This document shows, piece after piece, positions 1-3,731 of a stretch of 5,433 bases of DNA. A program made the position numbers and the translations under genes. The DNA lies in the NCBI GenBank assembly GCA_020433785.1, contig JAGRCC010000845.1, forward strand, positions 1 through 5,433, read 5' to 3'. Position 1 is the stretch's first letter. Every line of letters begins with the position of its first letter. The notes beneath the pieces were generated by a model. It was not told the DNA's origin and did no database searches. It saw only the letters and a program-made list of their open reading frames with translations. The DNA is from Anaerolineae bacterium. GTDB taxonomy: Bacteria; Chloroflexota; Anaerolineae; 4572-78; J111.

Positions 1-12
1 CTCCAGTCTCTA

Positions 13-43
13 ATTACCAGTTACCCATTACCTATTATTACCC
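13..43. repeat. Degenerate heptamer repeat tract (ATTACCN)
   Basis: The units ATTACCA, GTTACCC and ATTACCT follow one another directly. A 3-bp ATT interruption then leads to a fourth unit, ATTACCC. The 7-bp period resembles the short tandemly repeated repetitive (STRR) heptamers known from cyanobacterial genomes; similar tracts in Chloroflexota are my recollection rather than something shown here. The tract lies upstream of the transporter gene and no role can be read from it. Confidence 0.6.
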
Positions 44-126
44 GACAGAATTGGGGAAGTTAATTAATTCTCATTCCTTAGCGGGCTCAAGTGACGGCCA
101 CCTTTGGAACTGCGTAACGCCTGTTT

Positions 127-1356
127 ATGAGGCTTATGGACGGACAAAACCGATCTGTCCCTTATCTCATTGCCGCCATGTGTCTGGCCGAAACGTTGGG
201 GATGATGGGCATCTTCGCCTTTCCGGCGTTGCTGCCCCGTTTTTTTGAAATCTGGCATCTGACCAATACCCAGGCCGGCTGGATCAACGGCATCTACTTT
301 GCCGGATACACTCTGGGCGTACCCATTCTGGTCACCCTGACCGACCGCCTGGATGCCCGGCGAATTTATCTCACCTTCACGGTGTTGGGGGTGCTGACCG
401 CGCTGGGATTTGCCCTGTTCGCCCGGGGATTTTGGACCGCTCTACTGTTCCGGGCGCTGGCCGGGTTGGGCCTGGCCGGCACGTATATCCCCGGCTTGCG
501 AGCGCTGGTCGATCGGACTGAGGGTCAGGCCCAGGCCCGGGCCATCTCCTTTTATACGGCCGCCTTTGGCCTGGGGGTTGGCTTTTCCTTTTTCGCCAAT
601 GGCCAGTTAGAAGCCTGGCTGGGGTGGCAATGGGCCTTTGGCCTGGGCGCTATGGGCTCGCTGATCGCCTTAATCCTGGCCGCCTGGGCCTTAGCCCCCC
701 ACCCGCCCAAAACCGAGACCGCGCCCTTAGCCAAGCTGTTTGATTTTCGGCCGGTCTTTCGTAATCCCGGGGCTATGGCCTATATTCTGGCCTATGCGGT
801 TCACGTATGGGAAATATTCACGTTTCGCTCCTGGGTGGTCGCTTTCCTGGCCTTTAGCCTGACCCTGCAGAGCCAAGAAAGCCTGATCGCGCCCACCTCC
901 GTTGCGGCCATCTCCTCCCTGGCGGCGATGTGGGCCAGCATTGGCGGGGCGGAGTTAGCCGTCCGCTTTGGCAAGCGGCGGGTGTTGACCCTCATCATGG
1001 GCGGCTCGGCCCTGATGGCGGCTGGCCTTGGCTTTACAGCCGCCTGGCCTTATCCCGTTTTAATCGGCCTCATTATCCTTTACGCTTGTTTTGTCCAGGG
1101 CGACTCTGCCACGGTGCATGCCGGCGTAGTTGAATCGGCTGAAGCGGGCCGGCTAGGGGTGACGATGGCCGTTCAATCGTTTCTAGGCTTTACCGGCGCC
1201 TTTCTGGGGCCGTTGGTCTTTGGTCTGGTTTTGGATGCCGGCGGCTTGGGCGAGACCACCCGCGCCTGGGGCCTGGCCTTTATGGCCACCGGCGCGGCCA
1301 TCGCCTCCGGGCCGATCATTTTGGCCTGGTTGTTACCAAAGGCGACAGTCACTTGA
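127..1356 (+). CDS. Major facilitator superfamily (MFS) transporter
   Basis: A 409-residue, very hydrophobic protein, the usual size for a 12-helix MFS permease of the inner membrane that exports or imports small molecules by ion-coupled antiport or symport. Likely helices (approximate residues) are 13-39, 51-71, 79-98, 101-124, 138-157, 165-189, 215-245, 256-276, 284-304, 307-328, 345-370 and 379-403. The central cytoplasmic loop is at 190-214. A recognisable MFS motif A sits between helices 2 and 3 (VTLTDRLDARR, 69-79), with a weaker copy in the second half (AVRFGKRR, 278-285). Helix 7 contains HVWEIFTFRSW (226-236), whose buried His, Glu and Arg may face the substrate. The substrate cannot be inferred. 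The start is uncertain: ATG 127 has no clear Shine-Dalgarno, while in-frame ATG 136 has GAGG only 3 nt upstream. The gene ends with TGA and is intact. Confidence 0.9.
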   Translation: MRLMDGQNRSVPYLIAAMCLAETLGMMGIFAFPALLPRFFEIWHLTNTQAGWINGIYFAGYTLGVPILVTLTDRLDARRIYLTFTVLGVLTALGFALFARGFWTALLFRALAGLGLAGTYIPGLRALVDRTEGQAQARAISFYTAAFGLGVGFSFFANGQLEAWLGWQWAFGLGAMGSLIALILAAWALAPHPPKTETAPLAKLFDFRPVFRNPGAMAYILAYAVHVWEIFTFRSWVVAFLAFSLTLQSQESLIAPTSVAAISSLAAMWASIGGAELAVRFGKRRVLTLIMGGSALMAAGLGFTAAWPYPVLIGLIILYACFVQGDSATVHAGVVESAEAGRLGVTMAVQSFLGFTGAFLGPLVFGLVLDAGGLGETTRAWGLAFMATGAAIASGPIILAWLLPKATVT

Positions 1357-1384
1357 GCACGTGAAATTGACCTATTTGAGCCGC

Positions 1385-1426
1385 CCAGGTGCTCTCTTAT
1401 CAACAATAAGTGACTGTGTCACCTGG
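1385..1426. promoter_or_regulatory. Nested dyad between transporter and ABM gene (operator or weak terminator)
   Basis: CCAGGTG (1385-1391) and CACCTGG (1420-1426) form perfect 7-bp arms. Inside them are CTTAT/ATAAG (1396-1400/1406-1410) and GTGAC-TGT-GTCAC (1410-1422). The right arm is followed by CTTTTAATAATAAA and then the ribosome binding site of the next gene. The structure could be the transcript end of the transporter, although the loop is long and the T-run short. It could instead be a regulator site controlling the two genes downstream. The sequence alone does not decide between these. Confidence 0.4.
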
Positions 1427-1437
1427 CTTTTAATAAT

Positions 1438-1444
1438 AAAGGAG
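1438..1444 (+). promoter_or_regulatory. Ribosome binding site AAAGGAG supporting a TTG start
   Basis: AAAGGAG is a near-consensus Shine-Dalgarno sequence 7 nt upstream of TTG 1452. There is no ATG or GTG in the correct frame near the start of the ABM fold, so this site is what fixes the TTG as the initiation codon. Confidence 0.75.
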
Positions 1445-1451
1445 ACCCACC

Positions 1452-1748
1452 TTGATTAGAATAACCTATCGCTGGAAAGTCAAAAAAGAGGACGAAGCCC
1501 AATTCAAAGCTGCCTGGGCCGCGACGACGACCGCCATCAGAGCCAGCACACCGGGCGCGCGCGGCAGTGTGATGCTGCAAAGCCACCAAGACCCGACGCA
1601 GTTCATCACCATGGCCCGTTGGGACACCTTGGAAGATTGGCAAGCCTTCTGGGGCGCGGCCAAGCCGCCGGAAATGGAAACCATGCACACCCTGGCCGAG
1701 CGCTTGTCGGTTGAAGCGTTTGAAGAGATAGACGATTACACCGTATAA
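1452..1748 (+). CDS. Antibiotic biosynthesis monooxygenase (ABM)-fold protein
   Basis: A 98-residue protein matching the length and pattern of the ABM domain, a small dimeric alpha/beta ferredoxin-like barrel. A first strand (IRITYRWKV, 2-10) is followed by an amphipathic helix (about 12-31), a strand (GARGSVMLQS, 35-44), the strand FITMARWDT (51-59), a short Trp-rich helix (LEDWQAFWG, 60-68), a further helix (72-86) and a C-terminal strand ending DDYTV. The core 'ARWDTLEDWQAFW' is the most diagnostic part. Family members include cofactor-free quinone-forming monooxygenases, haem-degrading enzymes and many uncharacterised stress proteins. No residue here identifies the substrate, and enzymatic activity is not assured. 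It is the first gene of a likely two-gene unit with the acetyltransferase 21 bp downstream. The TTG start is chosen from the strong ribosome binding site. Confidence 0.8.
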   Translation: MIRITYRWKVKKEDEAQFKAAWAATTTAIRASTPGARGSVMLQSHQDPTQFITMARWDTLEDWQAFWGAAKPPEMETMHTLAERLSVEAFEEIDDYTV

Positions 1749-1750
1749 AC

Positions 1751-1755
1751 AGGAG
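1751..1755 (+). promoter_or_regulatory. AGGAG ribosome binding site for the acetyltransferase gene
   Basis: AGGAG immediately follows the stop codon of the ABM gene. Its spacing fits CTG 1764 best and TTG 1770 tolerably, and is far from ATG 1785. Translation may therefore start at a non-ATG codon or depend on coupling to the upstream gene. Confidence 0.5.
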
Positions 1756-1769
1756 CGACAAATCTGGCT

Positions 1770-2294
1770 TTGTCATATACCCCTATGAAAATTCTAGAAA
1801 CTCAAAGACTAATCCTAAGACATTTCGTGCCGGACGACCTGGACGCCCTATTCGCCCTCTACAGCGACCCCCAGGTGCGGCGCTACTTTCCGGAAGGCAC
1901 GCTAACCTACGAAGAAACGAAAGAAGAGCTGGAATGGTTTCTCAACGGCCATCCCCACCATCCCACGTTGGGGCTGTGGGCCACCATCTATAAAGAAACT
2001 AATCAGTTTATTGGCCGGTGTGGCTTGCTGCCCTGGACCATTGACGGGCAGTTTGAAGTGGAAGTGGCCTACATGCTGGCCAAAGCATACTGGGGCCAAG
2101 GCTTAGGCGCCGAGGCCGCCCAGGGGGTGCTGGCTTATGGCTTTGACACCTTAGGGCTAACCCGCCTCATCTGCCTCATCGACCGCGACAACGCGGCCTC
2201 CATCAACGTCGCCCATAAAATCGGGATGACCTTTGAGAAAGAGGGCCAGGATGACCAGGGGCCGTTTATGTTGTACTCGCAAAGTAAGACGTAG
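1770..2294 (+). CDS. GNAT-family N-acetyltransferase (RimJ/RimL-like)
   Basis: A protein of up to 174 residues with the typical opening of RimJ/RimL-type GNAT enzymes: ETQRLILRHFVPDDLDALFALYSD (10-33) is first strand plus first helix. The acetyl-CoA pyrophosphate-binding turn is visible as WGQGLGAEA (108-116), after the acidic strand FEVEVAYML (95-103). TRLICLIDRDNAASINVAHKIGM (131-153) is the motif B region with the usual Asn-x-x-Ser-x-x-x-x-x-K-x-G pattern. Such enzymes move an acetyl group from acetyl-CoA to an amine of a protein N-terminus, antibiotic or metabolite; the acceptor is not predictable. AGGAG at 1751-1755 lies 14 nt before TTG 1770, 8 nt before an in-frame CTG 1764, and 29 nt before ATG 1785. 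All three starts keep the whole domain. The ATG version would begin MKILETQRL, the commonest form in the family. Confidence 0.88.
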   Translation: MSYTPMKILETQRLILRHFVPDDLDALFALYSDPQVRRYFPEGTLTYEETKEELEWFLNGHPHHPTLGLWATIYKETNQFIGRCGLLPWTIDGQFEVEVAYMLAKAYWGQGLGAEAAQGVLAYGFDTLGLTRLICLIDRDNAASINVAHKIGMTFEKEGQDDQGPFMLYSQSKT

Positions 2295-2313
2295 GGGCAG
2301 CAGCAACGCCCTT
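2293..2313 (+). terminator. Possible weak terminator hairpin after the acetyltransferase gene
   Basis: AGGGGC (2293-2298) can pair with GCCCTT (2308-2313), including one G-U pair, around a 9-nt loop. It overlaps the TAG stop at 2292-2294. No convincing T-run follows (only CTATTCTTCCCCC), so this may be a repeat remnant or an mRNA-end hairpin instead of a true intrinsic terminator. Confidence 0.25.
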
Positions 2314-2350
2314 CGCGCTATTCTTCCCCCTGACAACCGGACTTAGGTAT

Positions 2351-2383
2351 AGAATGGAGAATGAAGAATGGAGAATGAAGAAG
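2351..2383. repeat. Tandem heptamer repeat (AGAATGR)
   Basis: AGAATGG, AGAATGA, AGAATGG and AGAATGA follow without gaps, giving a perfect 14-bp doublet repeated twice, plus a partial fifth unit AGAAG. This is the second 7-bp-period tract in the window, with a sequence unlike the first one near the window start. Confidence 0.8.
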
Positions 2384-2428
2384 CATCAAAGGGGCATCGA
2401 TTGGCGTGCTCGAGGTAATTCATTGCGC

Positions 2429-2850
2429 GCCCGATAGAATTTGTTGCCAGCCCGACGCAATCATTTCACAGCCCGACGCAATCGATTTACAAGCCCAGCG
2501 CAATCATGGTGCGCGCTCGACGCAATCAGTTCACCGCCCGACGCAATCAGTTAGCAGCCCGGCGCACTGAGTTTACCCGCCCGACGTAATCAGTTCACCG
2601 CCCGGCGCAATCAGTTCACCGCCCAAGGGAATCTCGGTACAAGCCCAGGGGAATCAAGTTACAAGCCCAAGGGAATCTTGGTGCTAGCCCAGGAAACCTC
2701 GGTACAAGCCCAAGGTATTTAGATGCAAGCCCAGGGGATTTAGATGCAAGCCCAGGGGATTTAGATGCAAGCCCAGGGGATTTAGATGCAAGCCCAGGGA
2801 ATTTAGATACACGCTCAGGGGATTTCGGGGCCGGCCCAAGAAAATTATAG
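2429..2850. repeat. Degenerate 21-22-bp tandem array, about 20 units, two subfamilies
   Basis: Units begin GCCC (twice GCTC) at 2429, 2450, 2471, 2493, 2515, 2536, 2557, 2579, 2600, 2621, 2643, 2665, 2687, 2708, 2729, 2750, 2771, 2792, 2813 and a partial one at 2834. The left block (to 2620) has the core GCCCGACGCAATCA with tails such as GTTCACC. Units from 2621 to about 2707 are intermediate (GCCCAAGGGAATCTCGGT). The right block has GCCCAGGGGATTT followed by AGATGCAA, and three units (2729-2791) are identical. Lengths are 21 or 22 bp. There are no unique spacers, so it is not CRISPR. Several frames are open on both strands only because the unit is a multiple of three, so coding is not supported. 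It may be a minisatellite or an array of protein-binding sites. Confidence 0.9.
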
Positions 2851-2890
2851 TAACTCAAGTTGCTACCCATCAGCAGGTCAAGTAAGTGTC

Positions 2891-2956
2891 ACCGCGAAGA
2901 CGCCAAGTTCGCTAAGTTTTGATAATAGATCTTTGTGTTCTTGGCGTCTTTGCGGT
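2891..2956. repeat. Long imperfect inverted repeat (ACCGC-AAGACGCCAAG family)
   Basis: The left arm 2891-2907 and right arm 2940-2956 match at 16 of 17 positions when the right is reverse-complemented. Weaker pairing continues inward to 2916 and 2931, leaving an AT-rich 14-nt centre. The arm sequence (ACCGCRAAGACGCCAAG) belongs to a kind of intergenic repeat I recall as widespread in Chloroflexota and cyanobacteria. It could be a small non-autonomous mobile element or a bidirectional RNA hairpin. No gene sits inside. Confidence 0.75.
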
Positions 2957-3025
2957 TCAAATGGGTTGTTTAGCCTAACGGTGGCAACGCTTTTTCTGTA
3001 AAGGACTTACGACGAACGATAACGC

Positions 3026-3049
3026 GATTTTCATGCTCGGTGTCGTCTC
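3026..3049. repeat. Direct repeat, left copy (TTTTCAT-nn-TCGGTGTCGTCTC)
   Basis: This segment matches 3139-3162 at 21 of 24 positions. The two copies bracket the paired hairpins at 3085-3138. Within this left copy GCTCGG (3035-3040) can also pair with CCGAGC (3051-3056), a hairpin the right copy does not form because of the GC-to-TA change. Confidence 0.7.
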
Positions 3050-3084
3050 GCCGAGCCTATCGGATTCCGCTGTAAATCGATTTA

Positions 3085-3138
3085 GTAGGACAAATCGCTG
3101 ATTTGTCCCGGTTGGAACAAGTCAGCGACTTGTCCTAC
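3085..3138. repeat. REPIN-like element: two inverted REP-like hairpins
   Basis: GTAGGACAAATC at the left end is answered by GACTTGTCCTAC at the right, so the whole 54 bp is an inverted repeat. Each half is also a palindrome: GGACAAATC (3088-3096) with GATTTGTCC (3100-3108) around GCT, and ACAAGTC (3117-3123) with GACTTGT (3127-3133) around AGC. Two REP hairpins in opposite orientation are the layout called REPIN in bacteria, usually mobilised in trans by RAYT (TnpA-REP) transposases. None is encoded in this window. Confidence 0.7.
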
Positions 3139-3162
3139 GGTTTTCATTATCGGTGTCGTCTC
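3139..3162. repeat. Direct repeat, right copy (TTTTCAT-nn-TCGGTGTCGTCTC)
   Basis: Partner of 3026-3049, starting immediately after the last base of the REPIN-like element. It differs only at one base near the left edge and at the two variable bases in the middle. Confidence 0.7.
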
Positions 3163-3236
3163 CTGGAACTAGCTTATAAGCCCCCGGCGCCAGGTTATCA
3201 GGTCTCGCACCCAAAAACCGGCCCATACGACCAGGA

Positions 3237-3276
3237 TAGGACGAATGACCCAGCCCAATACTGGTTATTCGTCCTA
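3237..3276. repeat. Third REP-like hairpin (TAGGACGAAT ... ATTCGTCCTA)
   Basis: Perfect 10-bp arms at 3237-3246 and 3267-3276 are extended inward by ACCCAG pairing with CTGGT (one bulge), leaving a loop around CCCAATA. The arm head TAGGACGAAT resembles the TAGGACAAAT head of the REPIN-like element 100 bp upstream, so all three hairpins look like one family. Confidence 0.7.
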
Positions 3277-3350
3277 ACGAAAAACACACCGAATAGCCGA
3301 TGTCGGGCTTAAGCTTTGCGATTAAAATAGAGAGGCTGTCATAGCGATAA

Positions 3351-3357
3351 AAAGGAG
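3351..3357 (+). promoter_or_regulatory. Strong ribosome binding site of the small membrane protein gene
   Basis: AAAGGAG lies 6 nt before ATG 3364, a near-ideal Shine-Dalgarno sequence. It is the strongest evidence that this short frame is a real and well translated gene. Confidence 0.8.
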
Positions 3358-3363
3358 AAAACG

Positions 3364-3654
3364 ATGTGTTGCTTCTATACCGTTCTTTTATTTATGGGGC
3401 CCCGGCTGGCTATATTGGTCTTGTGGTTGACCTCCTATGGCTACACCAAGATTAATCTGGCGTTTGCCGGTGGTTGGCTGTGGCCGCTGTTGGGCTGGCT
3501 CTTCCTGCCCTGGACCACGTTGATGTTTATCTTTGTGTTTCCTATCACCGGCTTCGACTGGATTTGGTTGGCAATCACCCTCCTTATCGACCTGGGGTCG
3601 TACGGCGGCGGCGCGTATGGCAACCGCGATCGGATGCCCGGTTACGCCCGCTAA
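3364..3654 (+). CDS. Small multi-pass membrane protein of unknown function
   Basis: A 96-residue, strongly hydrophobic protein. Probable helices are 4-23, 38-60 and 64-80, followed by a Gly-rich, charged tail SYGGGAYGNRDRMPGYAR. It starts MCC; two cysteines directly after Met are unusual and are not a lipoprotein lipobox. Features that look conserved rather than random are GPR at 12-14, the central WPLLGWLFLPWTTLM (40-54) and GFDWIW (63-68). I recall similar 'LFLPWTTLMY ... GFDW' proteins annotated as hypothetical in Chloroflexota and Actinobacteria, but I cannot name a Pfam family. The start is fixed by ATG and an excellent ribosome binding site. The DUF2252 gene follows in the same direction after 77 bp, so co-transcription is possible but not shown. 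The function is unknown, and the protein is probably an inner-membrane component. Confidence 0.82.
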   Translation: MCCFYTVLLFMGPRLAILVLWLTSYGYTKINLAFAGGWLWPLLGWLFLPWTTLMFIFVFPITGFDWIWLAITLLIDLGSYGGGAYGNRDRMPGYAR

Positions 3655-3731
3655 GGCTATCCGCGGGGAGGTGGGCCAACGCTGGGCTATGAGCCATTAA
3701 ACTCTCGCGTTTTTAAGCATAGGACCTAACC

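Larger units (their letters stand above)
2295..3363. other. Gene-free repeat-rich intergenic region (about 1.07 kb)
   Basis: No open frame here has a ribosome binding site, family-like sequence or frame integrity that would support a gene. In order it holds a heptamer tandem repeat (2351-2383), a lead-in at 2384-2428 (including TTCATTGCGCGCCC at 2419-2432), the 21-22-bp array (2429-2850), a long inverted repeat (2891-2956), unremarkable sequence around 2957-3020, and a cluster of direct repeats and hairpins (3026-3277). The leader of the small membrane protein gene follows, with TAAAAT at 3323-3328 as a possible -10 but no matching -35. Several unrelated repeat families in one gap suggest a tolerant site that has collected them. 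Confidence 0.75.

Noticed and set aside
51..258. Short frames on both strands over the start of the transporter gene
   Set aside because: They overlap the well-supported membrane protein in other frames and encode low-similarity, charged sequence without ribosome binding sites.
1367..1401. Promoter with TTGACC (1367-1372) as -35 for the ABM/GNAT pair
   Set aside because: No acceptable -10 occurs at 16-18 bp; the nearest AT-rich hexamer is about 23 bp away.
1419..1690. Minus-strand frames opposite the ABM gene
   Set aside because: They mirror a coding region with a recognisable fold and a strong ribosome binding site. Nothing in them looks like a known protein.
127..2294. Transporter plus ABM plus acetyltransferase as a new antibiotic biosynthesis or resistance cluster
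   Set aside because: All three are generic families, the transporter is separated by a dyad-rich gap, and no biosynthetic core gene is present, so a specific system cannot be claimed.
2429..2850. CRISPR array
   Set aside because: The units are contiguous with a 21-22-bp period, there are no unique spacers of normal length, repeats diverge gradually and no cas gene is present.
2616..2870. Minus-strand 84-codon frame encoding repeated SPGLASK heptapeptides
   Set aside because: It is a by-product of the 21-bp unit being a multiple of three. The plus strand is open too (PGDLDAS repeats), the 22-bp units break the frame at the left, and no ribosome binding site is apparent.
3172..3230. Possible tRNA or riboswitch near GCTTATAAGC and the CCGGCGCC segment
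   Set aside because: Only isolated short palindromes are present. There is no T-arm GGTTCGAATCC-type sequence, acceptor stem or known riboswitch core.
3103..3312. Plus-strand 69-codon frame from TTG 3103
   Set aside because: It starts inside a REP-like hairpin and crosses the direct repeat and another hairpin. No ribosome binding site is visible and the protein shows no family-like pattern.
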